Assembly: GCA_039105265.1 (NCBI GenBank)
Contig: JAPFFF010000012.1
Coordinates: 682,001 to 746,000, forward strand
DNA: 64,000 nt
Direction: 5' to 3'
From: Tritrichomonas musculus
Taxonomy: Eukaryota; Parabasalia; Tritrichomonadida; Tritrichomonadidae
Shown: piece by piece, positions 1 through 9,060 of the stretch
Numbering within the stretch: the first letter of the stretch is position 1
Layout: the number at the start of each line of letters is the position of its first letter
The notes under the pieces: model-generated
Told to the model about the DNA's origin: nothing
What the model saw: the letters and a program-made list of their open reading frames with translations, nothing else
Databases searched by the model: none
Position numbers and translations under genes: made by a program

Positions 1-83
1 TATCGTTTGGCTAACGGAACAAATTTAGATTTGCTCTTCCATGGATATTTTTTAAATAATTCATCAAGCGTATTATAACTCAT
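1..83 (-). CDS. Partial hypothetical protein, runs off the left edge
   Basis: An ATG on the minus strand at 83-81 opens a frame of 27 codons that stays open to the edge of the window. The visible N-terminus begins MSYNTLDELF and is rich in lysine. It ends no feature here, so only the first 27 residues are known and no family can be named. It sits 22 bp beyond the stop of the 319-aa frame on the same strand, a spacing typical of compact virus-like elements rather than of the loosely spaced host genes further right. It could be a chance frame, but the ATG right after the neighbouring stop argues for a real gene. Confidence 0.4.
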   Translation of the reverse strand, partial: MSYNTLDELFKKYPWKSKSKFVPLAKR

Positions 84-104
84 TTGATTTTAGATTAAAC
101 TAGC

Positions 105-1064
105 TTATGTATATAACATCTTATCAAATGGTAGGAATTGCATCTCTATACAAAATGATTCGTTATCCGGAATTTTGATAGGGGTATTATATTCCCTACA
201 TGAATAAAACTCAATCCAAAATCTTTGGTCTGAAGAATTTAATTTATAATACTTTATTGGAACAAAATCAACATTAGAGTTACCAATATAATTATGTAAT
301 GATTGTTCAGCTATGGATGAATATACTTTGCATGAATGCCTATCCCAAACATTATCAAAAGTAAGAACATCATCAAACTGATTTAGATACACATGCTTTT
401 TATTCTGGTGTGGACCATCTCCAATATTAAATACTTCATCAAAATCCTGATTGGTTTTCTTTAATTTTAGAGCTATACCAAACTCATCATCTTCATTTTC
501 ATTCCTAGGTGAAAATATTTTCTCATGGAAGCCATTTTTATCAAAATAACCATCTGATTGTATGTCTCTATCTACGACGTAATCATTTTGAACAAAATTA
601 ATTTTAGTGTTCTTCCATACATTAGATATATTCCATTTAATAGATTTATCAATAGCATCAAAAAATCCTCTAAAATCCCCTTCAGTAGATATCCAATCAA
701 CAACAACAAAATCCCTTATTTCAAGATTGTCTTTATATCCTTGCATGGATAGCATGTTAATAATTTTTGTATTTGTGTTAGCTCCCTCAACTTCATTAAA
801 TGATTGCTTTTTATATTTGGCAATTGTTATAGTAAATTCAAGCTTCCTCCTTTTAGATATCAGCCACATATTCCTAACACCAATAATAGATTCCCCTCTA
901 TTAGCTGTACACCATTCAGGAGGGAAATTAAAATAGTATCTATTGAATTTGTCTTTATCTTGTTGACCATCTTCTAGAAAGAATGCTGATTCGATAGGAA
1001 TTGGTACTTGCTCATCTGTGATATTATCAATGGTTGGATGTAGTGATTTAAACCTACTATACAT
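105..1064 (-). CDS. Hypothetical protein, 319 aa, of a virus-like element
   Basis: The frame opens with ATG at 1064 and encodes 319 residues. No transmembrane segment, signal peptide or known catalytic motif is visible. The composition is mixed, rich in Asn, Asp, Phe and Tyr, with alternating hydrophobic and polar stretches in the first half (for example around GVRNMWLISKRRKLEFTITI, residues 62-81) that would suit beta strands. An all-beta structural (capsid-like) protein of a Polinton-type element is one possibility, suggested by length, strand pattern and neighbours only. The gene follows the ATPase frame on the same strand after 559 bp of repeats and precedes another minus-strand gene after 22 bp. 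The function is not recognised. Confidence 0.6.
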   Translation of the reverse strand: MYSRFKSLHPTIDNITDEQVPIPIESAFFLEDGQQDKDKFNRYYFNFPPEWCTANRGESIIGVRNMWLISKRRKLEFTITIAKYKKQSFNEVEGANTNTKIINMLSMQGYKDNLEIRDFVVVDWISTEGDFRGFFDAIDKSIKWNISNVWKNTKINFVQNDYVVDRDIQSDGYFDKNGFHEKIFSPRNENEDDEFGIALKLKKTNQDFDEVFNIGDGPHQNKKHVYLNQFDDVLTFDNVWDRHSCKVYSSIAEQSLHNYIGNSNVDFVPIKYYKLNSSDQRFWIEFYSCREYNTPIKIPDNESFCIEMQFLPFDKMLYT

Positions 1065-1099
1065 TTATGATTCAATTAAAGATTTATTTTTGAGTAGGT

Positions 1100-1356
1100 A
1101 TCGGGTGTACATGAAGTGGTTGCATGAGTAGATGTATGTGATGAGATTTGGGAGATGATTGCATGAGTGGATGTGTGTGATGGGTTGCATGAGATGAGTT
1201 GTGTGAGATGGGTTGCTTGAGATGATTGCATGAGATGATTGCTGTAGGAGTATGCTAGATAGGTTGCTTGAGATGATTGCATGAGTGGATGTGTGTGATG
1301 ATTGCTTGAGATGATTGCATGAGATGATTGCTGTAGGAGTATGCTAGATAGGTTGG
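1100..1356. repeat. G/T-rich tandem repeat with a 91-bp higher-order period
   Basis: The stretch is built from variants of TTGCATGAGATGA and GGATGTGTGTGATG. A block of about 52 bp ending in TATGCTAGATAGGTTG occurs at about 1212-1264 and again at 1303-1355, giving a 91-bp period. The short minus-strand frames across it translate to repetitive Ser/His/Gln/Thr peptides and are by-products of the repeat. It lies between two genes of the virus-like segment. Confidence 0.75.
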
Positions 1357-1357
1357 T

Positions 1358-1624
1358 ATTAAGTAGTTATACATAGTGAAGGGGGGATAGATAACTAGTA
1401 TAAGCAAATGGGGCTCTCCGTGTAGGGTGGCTGGGTGGGGGTTGCTTGGGGGCTGTTTGGAGATATGGTTTATTATAGCGAGGGAGCTTTTCAAAGCGAG
1501 GGAGCTATAATATAAAACATCTCCAAAGTACCTCAAATTATCGTCTCTTCAGGAAGCTTTCAAAGCCAGAGAGCCCCATTTGCTTATACTAGTTATCTAT
1601 CCCCCCTTCACTATGTATAACTAC
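1358..1624. repeat. Long inverted repeat (about 55-bp arms) in a gene spacer
   Basis: The left arm at about 1362-1420 contains CATAGTGAAGGGGGGATAGA and is mirrored at about 1567-1624 (TCTATCCCCCCTTCACTATG). Between the arms is a second, smaller dyad, GCGAGGGAGCT, in both orientations around 1470-1512. The structure ends exactly at the stop codon side of the ATPase gene, so its transcript could fold into a strong 3' hairpin. A terminator, a recombination site or an element end are all possible. Confidence 0.7.
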
Positions 1625-2382
1625 TATTCATTCTTGTCTTCTATCTTAATTAATATCTTATAATACCTCTTTATCTCTTCTAGTACTTGCTTAGCTATAG
1701 TCTCTCTTTGCTCTTGCATATTGCTTCTCAGCTTGTATAGATATATCGTTCTGTGGTATTTGATGTCGGCAAATGGGTTTATCTTTTCGTATTTTTCAAA
1801 GACTGATAAGCAAGAAATGTCAGATGCTGTAGCAGTAATCAAGCCTACTTTATTAAACTCTCTACAGATCTCTATTAACGATATGTGTTCTAGTAGTAGG
1901 TGTGCTTCATCAATAAGGAGTGTGTATTCACTGTTGAAATCTATTTGGTGGTGATAGAAATGCTCTATAATGCCTCCAAGACACTTAGATGCGGTAGAGA
2001 ATGTAGTTATAACAACAGGTATAAAGTGCTTGATGGCTTCCTTAAACTCCTTAAATGCACCTTCCTTTACACATAACTTTATCATTTCATCTATGTTCTC
2101 GGGGTGATTGTTGTTTAATGCTACATACAACTTAGAGTAGAACTCCGCAGCGATGTTAATGGTTGGTACGATGAGTATGAACTTGTTATCAGGTACTGTG
2201 TTATAGATCCATTTCCTTATTGCTGTTGATTTTCCTGAACCAATTGGTGCTTGGCAGATGAACTTCTTTATGGCTTTCTCTATGGTTATCTCTTCTTCCG
2301 CACTTTTAGTATAAGTTATCTCATATGATTTAACGGGAAGGCTCTCAAACACATTCCAGTCAACATACTGCTTGGTTGTCAT
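1624..2382 (-). CDS. Superfamily 2-type DEAH ATPase/helicase, N-terminal RecA domain
   Basis: The protein is about 252 aa from the ATG at 2382, chosen over an upstream ATG at 2415 because the extra residues are a hydrophobic run unlike the family. It shows Walker A (APIGSGKSTAI), a following motif Ia-like ILIVPTINIAAEF, Walker B (LLIDEAHLLLE) and motif III (TATAS). That is the order of an SF2 helicase first RecA domain. The second RecA domain is absent from this frame, so the copy appears partial. Herpesvirus origin-binding-protein-type helicases have the same APxGSGK(S/T)T start. The virus-like neighbours suggest a replication helicase of a Polinton-like or related large DNA element. ATPase identity is firm; family is uncertain. 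Confidence 0.7.
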   Translation of the reverse strand: MTTKQYVDWNVFESLPVKSYEITYTKSAEEEITIEKAIKKFICQAPIGSGKSTAIRKWIYNTVPDNKFILIVPTINIAAEFYSKLYVALNNNHPENIDEMIKLCVKEGAFKEFKEAIKHFIPVVITTFSTASKCLGGIIEHFYHHQIDFNSEYTLLIDEAHLLLEHISLIEICREFNKVGLITATASDISCLSVFEKYEKINPFADIKYHRTIYLYKLRSNMQEQRETIAKQVLEEIKRYYKILIKIEDKNE

Positions 2383-2625
2383 TTGGACAAGAATAAAAAC
2401 AAAAAAAGAAAACAAATGATGTGTATTTAATTGGATGTGTATTTGTGCTTATGAGGGTGTTGTGTTTTCTATGATAAGTAGATGCTTGTATGTTTACTAG
2501 GTTCTTAATGGTATTATTCTTATGAAGGTAAATATTTGGTCACGTTACTGACACAAAATCTGACGCCTAGTATAGAAGCTTGTGGAAATTGTGTCATAGC
2601 GTGACAGAATTGACACAAGGCGCTA
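2383..2625. other. Spacer with GTCACG dyad
   Basis: AT-rich upstream region of the ATPase, then an imperfect dyad: GGTCACGTTACTGACACAA near 2538-2557 faces TTGTGTCATAGCGTGACA near 2599-2616, and GACGCCTAG faces a related GGCGCTAG near 2628. It may be an end or origin of the virus-like element. No coding evidence. Confidence 0.4.
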
Positions 2626-2745
2626 GGTCTGTGGGAGAGTAGCTCCCGCAGCCGTATGCGAAGCTCCAAGCGAAGGCAGGCCTGAGCTTGGCTGCGAGCA
2701 GGTTAGGCTGGGGAAGAGAAGCGAACCACAGCCTGACGTACACTA
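2626..2745. other. GC-rich island with three consecutive hairpins (candidate structured RNA)
   Basis: In DNA that is otherwise strongly AT-rich, about 120 bp are GC-rich and fold into three adjacent stems: CTGTGGGAG with CTCCCGCAG (about 2629-2650), CCAAGC with GCTTGG (about 2666-2691), and GTTAGGCTG with CAGCCTGAC (about 2702-2738, one G-T pair). It lies just upstream of the transposase gene. It could be a leader RNA, an embedded small RNA gene or an element terminus. No known RNA was recognised. Confidence 0.45.
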
Positions 2746-2795
2746 CTAAAGAAATCCGCAGAAAAGATGAAGAAATCGATTTTTTACATCATTTG

Positions 2796-4739
2796 ATGAA
2801 AATCGATTCATATCAACGGAATATCAAAGATGCTTTTGAATCAATTCAACCAGTAATTCAAAAAATCCTTATTTCGAAAACATTAAGAAAGCATTTTGAC
2901 TTTCAATCCAAGCTATTTTGGATGGCAACATTCTGCATTAATCAGAGATATTTTGAAATGATAAAATCTTTGCTCAATACGTCAACCCCTTCACAATCAA
3001 CTCTATATAGGTGGTTTAAAAGAATTGTGAAATTCAAATTCTGGGATTTTTATGATATAAATAAATCAATAGAAATCCTTATGTATTTTGCTGAAAATAC
3101 TGGAATGAGACCTGGAGAAAGAATAGCTTTATCATATGATGCTATTAAGTTTTCTCCTGGTCTGCAAAGGTCATCTTTGAAAGAAGAGTTTTATGGTTTC
3201 ATTTCAAATTACAATAGCCAAGGACAAATAGACGTTCAAAAAGTTATTCAAGGGAAACAGTCAAAAGAAGAATTTCTAGAGTTCTGCTGTGCTAATAATT
3301 TTCTAGGAGATTATTTGTTTGTTTTTTTTTTTATTTCATCTCTTGATAACCCTCATGTTAAAGGTTTTCCGGTTCATGTTTTTGTAAAAAAAAACGGTTT
3401 CGCTGATGAACAAATACATAGAATTAAAAAAAAAATTGTTCAAAACATCAAGCATAGCGGATTTCTGGTTCCATACATATTTTCTGACGGTGATGGGCTT
3501 GAGCAAAAGACTCAGAATTTAATTATGAAATCTTGGTTGCCACTTTTATTAGAAAACATAAAAGACATTGAACTCAGTGAAAACTTTTTGATAAAGAATA
3601 ATTTTTTCAATTTCAGTCTTCCTCTATCAAATGGAGATGATTTCTTGTCTTATACTGACGGAATGCATCTTCTTAAGCGTATGCGCTATGAGGTGGTAAA
3701 TAGAATATACCTTTTCCTTGTGAAATATGATGGGAAAAAGTATCAAAAAGTTAGTTTTTACTTGCCTGAATTTCAAAAGCTGGTGAGTTCAAAGTGTGGT
3801 AAGTTTGTATTTTCATCAAACGGTTTGACTAAAATGGATGATGATTATCCTCACTTGATTTTTGGCGAAGATATGTGCCAATTTATATTGACAATTTTAC
3901 TAACAAATAAGGATCAAAATATCAAGCGCATTGCTTTTAAATGGCTTATATTTTGTATTATTGGATGCTCTTTGGATTTATTGGTTAATGAAAATAAAGC
4001 AATTCCTGAAGAAAACCATTTTAGTGTTGTAATACTAGGGTTTTTCCTCATGTTTCAAATTGAAAGAAAAACATGCAATTCTCAATATCTTCCGAGATTG
4101 TTTACTGTGCAAGTAATGCGAGAATATTTGAATTTAATGGTCGGCTTTTTTAGAGAAATATCTACATGTGACGAATTAGAAATTCTTGTTAAACGCTTTG
4201 GTTCAATGATCCTCGAACATTTTTACGCTATGCTAAGAAGACCGTGTTACTCCGATGATAGATTAATAAGATTGGCTCATTCCTTTGAAAAAATTATAGC
4301 TTTGCGCATAATAAAAGAAACAGATGAAATGAAATGGTTTGAAAAAGTCAACAGACGTCAAATTCAACAAATAATTTCATGTTCAATTTTAAAATGGAAC
4401 TGGGAAACTGCATCAAAAATTTTTACTATGTCTGATAATCTTTTTCAGATTTTAATGGAAATTGATGTTACAAAAAATGAGAAACATTTTGAATTGCCTT
4501 TAAATATTTCAATGTATCTTTTGCAAATATTCTCAGGTAAAAGCACTATCGATTCATACGAACAACAAATAAATAAAACTAATACTAATGTTATTTATAC
4601 TATATCGCATAAAAGTTTCCATAATAAAGGATCCAATGCCAAATCCAGATTAAATATAGGTTCTGTTGGGATATTCTCTTCTCATGAGACCAAGAATAAA
4701 ACAATCGAACATGAAAATATAAGTCACAGTAATGTATAA
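2796..4739 (+). CDS. P/THAP9-like DDE transposase domain protein, in frame with a downstream USP-like domain
   Basis: From the ATG at 2796 the frame runs 647 codons; it is open further upstream to a stop at 2640, without an ATG. A helix-turn-helix-like segment (SQSTLYRWFKRI) lies near residues 67-77. The RNase H-type triad is plausibly Asp115 (ALSYDAIKF), Asp288 in YTDGMHLLKRMR and Glu474 in ILEHFYAMLRR. The D-x-x-HLLK motif and the roughly 190-residue helical insertion before the last acidic residue are as in P-element/THAP9 transposases, where the insertion binds GTP. No THAP zinc finger is visible. The last 70 residues are Asn/Ser/Lys-rich. The TAA at 4737-4739 is followed, in the same frame and without an ATG, by a ubiquitin-protease domain, so this is probably the N-terminal part of a fusion gene. 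Family is inference from motifs. Confidence 0.6.
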   Translation: MKIDSYQRNIKDAFESIQPVIQKILISKTLRKHFDFQSKLFWMATFCINQRYFEMIKSLLNTSTPSQSTLYRWFKRIVKFKFWDFYDINKSIEILMYFAENTGMRPGERIALSYDAIKFSPGLQRSSLKEEFYGFISNYNSQGQIDVQKVIQGKQSKEEFLEFCCANNFLGDYLFVFFFISSLDNPHVKGFPVHVFVKKNGFADEQIHRIKKKIVQNIKHSGFLVPYIFSDGDGLEQKTQNLIMKSWLPLLLENIKDIELSENFLIKNNFFNFSLPLSNGDDFLSYTDGMHLLKRMRYEVVNRIYLFLVKYDGKKYQKVSFYLPEFQKLVSSKCGKFVFSSNGLTKMDDDYPHLIFGEDMCQFILTILLTNKDQNIKRIAFKWLIFCIIGCSLDLLVNENKAIPEENHFSVVILGFFLMFQIERKTCNSQYLPRLFTVQVMREYLNLMVGFFREISTCDELEILVKRFGSMILEHFYAMLRRPCYSDDRLIRLAHSFEKIIALRIIKETDEMKWFEKVNRRQIQQIISCSILKWNWETASKIFTMSDNLFQILMEIDVTKNEKHFELPLNISMYLLQIFSGKSTIDSYEQQINKTNTNVIYTISHKSFHNKGSNAKSRLNIGSVGIFSSHETKNKTIEHENISHSNV

Positions 4740-5912
4740 TCTCAAGACCATATAATTGATTTTCAAGAAAGTCCAATAAATTATTCAAATAGTCAGAACA
4801 AACATTCTTCATCATATAAAAAACCACAACAAAAAGCAAGCAATATTACAAAAGCTCAGTTAATCAGTCCTGTTTTCGAAACAAAAAATCACTCAAATCT
4901 ATGCTTTTTTAACCAAGCTCTACATTTAATTCTTCATTGTGATTCAATTTTTGAATGGGTTAACAAAAAAAAGCCAACAAATATAAAATCAAGTCTTTTG
5001 TGTAATTTATATTTTGTTGGTAAAGATTATTATAACTGTGATTATAAAAAAGTTCTAAATATAAAAGAACCGTATAATTCTCTTGTTGATGTATGCTTTG
5101 ATGCGTTGCATATTAATAAAGGTGATCAATATGATTTAACGGATATAATTGAATTGATTTTAGGTGAATTTAAAAAAGAAAAACCATCTATAAAAAACGA
5201 ATATTCATCGACATTTAACAATATTGTCAAAAGTATTGAATATGATTGCAACGGAAACAACAACACTGCAGCTATTGAATCACCAATATATTATTTATGT
5301 GATCAATCGCCTAAAATAAATATGAAAGAATCAGAATTTATAAAAATACCAGATTTAAAAGCCTGTAATAAAACAGATAATTTTAAAACTTGGATTTATT
5401 ATAATTTACAATCGGTTGGACCATCTGAATATGTTCCTTTACAAATGTGTGAAACATCAAATCTTTTTAATGCCATACAAGCGTCGTTCTATCCAGAGAG
5501 CAGTACTATATCACATTTTAAATACAAAAAGGATAACGGATTGAATCCCAATTTGATAAAATACAATGAAATTAATTTTAGTTTACAAGCACTAGTTTCT
5601 TATCCAAGATACTTATTTTTTAAAATCAATTATATTGGGCAAAGACAAGGGCAGTTTTTAATAAATGAAAAATTGGCTTTTGTGGGAAAGAATGAATCAT
5701 ATGCAGAATATTCTGTTATAGCAATTACATTTTTTAAAGCTAATCACTTTTATTCTTTGATCAGATATAAAAATGCAAATAAAGGTCCTCTCTGGGCTTT
5801 ATACAATGATCCAGAGATACCTTCATTATATGAAGGTTTATATGAAGACGCAATGAATTATTTTGGCTTGAATAATTCTAAACCTTCTATTGTTCTTTTT
5901 GAAAAGTATTAA
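4740..5912 (+). pseudogene. Ubiquitin-specific protease (C19)-like domain, same frame as the upstream transposase
   Basis: The frame stays open for 390 codons after the TAA at 4737. It begins with a Ser/Asn/Lys/Gln-rich linker and then shows a USP Cys box, NLCFFNQALHLI, with the candidate nucleophile Cys at 4902-4904. The C-terminal part has a His-box-like FKANHFYSLIRY (His at 5745-5747) followed by WALYNDPE, which would supply the third residue. Order Cys-His-Asn/Asp and spacing suit a small USP (peptidase C19), which removes ubiquitin from proteins. The first ATG in frame (near 5322) lies past the catalytic Cys, so a separate active start is unlikely. The unit is therefore either the 3' half of a fusion gene interrupted by one stop, a read-through product, or a sequencing error. 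Domain assignment is by motif only. Confidence 0.55.
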
Positions 5913-6302
5913 AAAAATGTTAATTAATCAGAAATATTTATTCACTATAATAAAAAATATTACCATAAAAACATAATCTCTTAATTAATTAACACTCCGA
6001 AGCATCATCAGCTAAACATCATTAGAAAAAACATTGATACATAATTATTGCATCTTCAACATTATCATAATCAGTTGACAATATTTTATATTAAAATATT
6101 CTAGAAATGATATCAATACATCCAATTTAGTACCTGTAATGATAATAATAAGATTAATATTTTAATTTTAAATGAAAATAACAATATTATAAGTCAAAAA
6201 TTAAACATTTTTTAATTCATATTATATTATAATAATATACCAAATAAAATAAAGACTTTTTAAAATTAAATACTAAGATATGAAGTAATTAATTTGTAAA
6301 AA
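5913..6302. other. AT-rich spacer, nothing recognised
   Basis: Very AT-rich DNA after the USP-like frame. It has short TTAATTAATTAA-type runs but no frame, RNA or element end that can be supported. Confidence 0.5.
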
Positions 6303-6386
6303 ATAACGTATTTACATAGAATATTGAGACCTCGCGTGGTCAAAAACGTGTTTTTTTGAATATAAAAACGTATTTTTGCTCGTTAT
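6303..6386 (+). mobile_element. 84-bp TA-flanked MITE, copy 1
   Basis: An 84-bp sequence with ends ATAACG and CGTTAT, containing GAGACCTCGCGTGGTC in its middle. A copy differing at only two adjacent bases lies in the same orientation at 8298. If the outer TA is the target duplication, the element proper is ACGTATTTAC to CGT. No coding capacity. Confidence 0.65.
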
Positions 6387-6388
6387 TA

Positions 6389-8100
6389 GACAACTTCGTG
6401 GATTAAGGTGGCCGTTAATTAAGTTATCAGAAACTTCCTTGATTTCTTTCAAACTTTCTTATCTACTCTCAAACTTCCTAAAGATTTTTACTTTCTTATC
6501 CTCTTTCAAACTTCCAAAAGATAACTTAATTAATAGGTCTCAAATGCTCTCAAAAAGTTATAAACAATAAAAATGATTTTTTCTTTAGCAAAACTTCAAA
6601 ACAAAACTAAGACAATATCAGTTAAAAATAAAAATTAAAAAATCAAAATTCAAAAAGAATTTGAAAATAATTGAATAGTAAAGTTATTAATTGAATAAAA
6701 ATTTTTTTATTCTCTTCAAATTTTTTATTATCAAAAAGTTTATCTTAAGGAACTTTGTGAGAAAACAGAGGTACGGAAACTCTAATTCCTGGACAAATCA
6801 AATTTAATATTATCATATTATAAATAATATAAAACATATAATATATATATAAAATTTAATTAAATTTTTACAGATAGATTTTAAAGATAAACAAATATTA
6901 ATAATTTGAAGCAAACTTTCACAAAAAAAACAATAAACTATAGAATATAAAAATTTTCAAAAATAAACTTTTTTTTAAAATAAATCAGGAGAGAATAAGA
7001 ATATTTGACGTTTAAATCCTTATAATTTCATATGAACAAAAAAAATGATTTTATCATTAAAATTTTTTTTTTTTTCGATCTGATATATTTATATATGTAA
7101 AAAACAAATAAAATAAAAACATTTATTTATTTTTATGAATGATATTATTTCATTTAATCGCATGTTTTCTAAAAAAAAATAGTGTTTTATATATATATAT
7201 ATAATTCCTTTTGAGCTTTCATGCTTTTCATTTGTTCCAAAATCATCAAATATCATTTGAACGATTAAAATTCATTTTTATGCTTGTTTCTGAATTATTC
7301 TTTTGGCCAATCATAATTTTTAATATCATGATTTACATTGATTGTTATTAATTTATCCGATTTTTCTTTTAATAGATTTCATTAGGGTCGAAGACCTCAG
7401 ATTTCTTGTTTTAAATTTGCAATTTCTAAGATCAATTTATTTTTTAACAGGAAATTATACTCATTATTTCTTTAGTTTTCAATGATTTACAAATAATATC
7501 ATTTTTTTGGAAATATCTTTATTTAAAATCTATAAAAATTTAATATTTTCTCAAATATAATTAGTTATTTGTGTATATAAAATTTTAATAAAATAAAAAT
7601 ATACGATAAGTCCAGGAATGAAAGATTTTTTGCATTCTCAAAACATCACATCACCAAAGATTTCATAAAAATGGTTTTTCTTAATAAAAAAAGATTTTTG
7701 ATCATTTTGAGCTCTTTTTTCTAATATTGTAGTTAACACTAATAGATATTTTTTAAAAATTAATGTTGTATTGAGCGTTTTAGAAAATAGTAATATTTTG
7801 TCATTTCTTTTAAATTTAGTTATAATTTATTTTTTTCATATTATCATATTTATACAAAATTTAAATTTATATAAAATTTAATTTTTTTATTTAATATAAT
7901 AAGATAATTTCATTTTTACATTTTTCATGAATTCTCACAAAAGTTAGTTTCCATACCTCTGAGAAAACAAGAAAGTTTAAGAAAAGATAATATAGTTTCA
8001 AAAGAAAAAAGGAAGTTTGAGAGAAGATAATAAAGTTTATGAGGAATCAAGGAAGTTTCTGATTACTTAATTAACGTCCACCTTAATCCACGAAGTTGTC
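6389..8100. mobile_element. 1.7-kb non-autonomous element with TA target duplication
   Basis: Terminal inverted repeats of about 60 bp begin GACAACTTCGTGGATTAAGG and end in the complement at 8100. They differ at a few positions. TA flanks both sides (6387-6388 and 8101-8102), as in Tc1/mariner-type insertions. No transposase frame is seen. The interior carries a second, nested element at 6767-7960, so the original element was about 0.5 kb. Confidence 0.7.
6767..7960. mobile_element. hAT-like non-autonomous element nested in the TA element
   Basis: Ends AGAGGTACGGAAAC and GTTTCCATACCTCT are inverted repeats with one mismatch. They are flanked by a perfect 8-bp direct repeat GAGAAAAC at 6759-6766 and 7961-7968. 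An 8-bp target duplication is the hAT hallmark. A further dyad, ATTCCTGGAC near 6784 and GTCCAGGAAT near 7610, may mark yet another insertion. No transposase frame is visible. Confidence 0.65.
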
Positions 8101-8297
8101 TATTTTCTAAAATAACGAATTTTAAAATAACGAATTTTTTAAAATGGGCAATTTTTGAAAACCATTTAATTATTTTTTTTAAAGTAGATTAAAGCTGATA
8201 TATATTATAATAATCTTATATAAAATTATATATAAATAAATATTTTTTTTATTATTCAGTAAATATTAAGATATTCCTTTTTAAAAAATGTCAAATA

Positions 8298-8381
8298 ATA
8301 ACGTATTTACATAGAATATTGAGACCTCGCGTGGTCAAAAACGTGTTTTTTTGAATATAAAAACGTATTTTTGTACGTTAT
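8298..8381 (+). mobile_element. 84-bp TA-flanked MITE, copy 2
   Basis: Second copy of the element at 6303, same orientation, differing only at two adjacent bases near the 3' end (GTACG for GCTCG). Near identity points to recent movement or local duplication. Confidence 0.65.
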
Positions 8382-8815
8382 TATAAATAAAAAATAACGA
8401 ATTTTTGTAATAATAAATCATCAATTTTATCATAAAAAAATAACCATTATTATTATAAAATTAAAAAATATTCATTCATGATTTTTATAATAAGTATCTA
8501 ACGCATTAAAACCTCATGGCCATAAGCATATATCGTATTAATAATAATAATCATATTTTTTTTTGTTTTTCTTTAATTAGAAAGAAAATAATGTTATGTC
8601 ACACATATATAAATCTATTATGTAGTAGAGAACATTGATTTTTATGTTATGTAAAAAATAAAAATATTTATCTTTTTATTCGTTCAGCAATTAGAGATGG
8701 TCCTAAATTATATTTTATTCTACATTGGAATATATTTCCAAATTTATTATTAAAATTTATTTTTTTCATAAAAACTAAAATGCAGGGGGTTTTCATTAAC
8801 AAACAAAATTATATA
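8382..8815. other. AT-rich spacer, nothing recognised
   Basis: AT-rich DNA between the MITE and the mariner remnant. A run TAACG-type motif follows the MITE; no frame or RNA is supported. Confidence 0.5.
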
Positions 8816-8819
8816 TATA

Positions 8820-9060
8820 CTGGGTGTTCGATAATGACCTGGAATCTCAATATGTAAAATAGATAATAGAAAATAAATAGTTTTAGTTTATTGATTATTC
8901 GACGTATTCTCCTCCAATAACAATGCATCGCTGAAGACGTTTAATCCAGTTCTCAAAAAGTGAAATATAAAACTCTTTTGGTTTTTCTCTCAAAAATTTC
9001 TGTAATTCAGAAAGAAGTTCTTCTTCTGTATCAAACCGTTTTCCTTGGAAACTCTTTTGG
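8820..9060 (-). pseudogene. 3' end of a mariner-type transposase
   Basis: The minus-strand frame ending at 8895 carries the C-terminal signature of mariner transposases: GKRFDTEEELLSELQKFL, then FENWIKRLQRCI and the terminal GGEYVE. In mariners this end packs beside the catalytic domain. The catalytic D,D34D part is missing, so only about 55 residues of the original 340-350 remain. Downstream of the stop, near 8820-8850, CTGGGTGTTCGATAATGACC after a TA may be the element's terminal repeat. The residues before QKSFQGK are unrelated AT-rich translation. It is a truncated plain DNA-transposon fossil. Confidence 0.7.

Larger units (their letters stand above)
1..2640. mobile_element. Fragment of a large virus-like DNA element (Polinton/Maverick-like, tentative)
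   Basis: Three minus-strand reading frames lie close together (22 bp between the first two). One encodes a P-loop/DEAH ATPase, and the intergenic space holds tandem and inverted repeats. Tight same-strand packing and a viral-type helicase are what Polinton/Maverick elements of trichomonads show, but no polymerase, integrase, packaging ATPase or protease is in view. The left end lies outside the window. The right end is taken near 2640, where GC-rich DNA and then another transposase begin. The frames seen look open, so the copy may be fairly young. Family assignment is inference. Confidence 0.35.

Noticed and set aside
1076-1536. Two minus-strand frames rich in Ser/His/Gln/Thr
   Set aside because: They are translations of the G/T-rich tandem repeat and inverted repeat; the peptide sequence merely echoes the repeat period.
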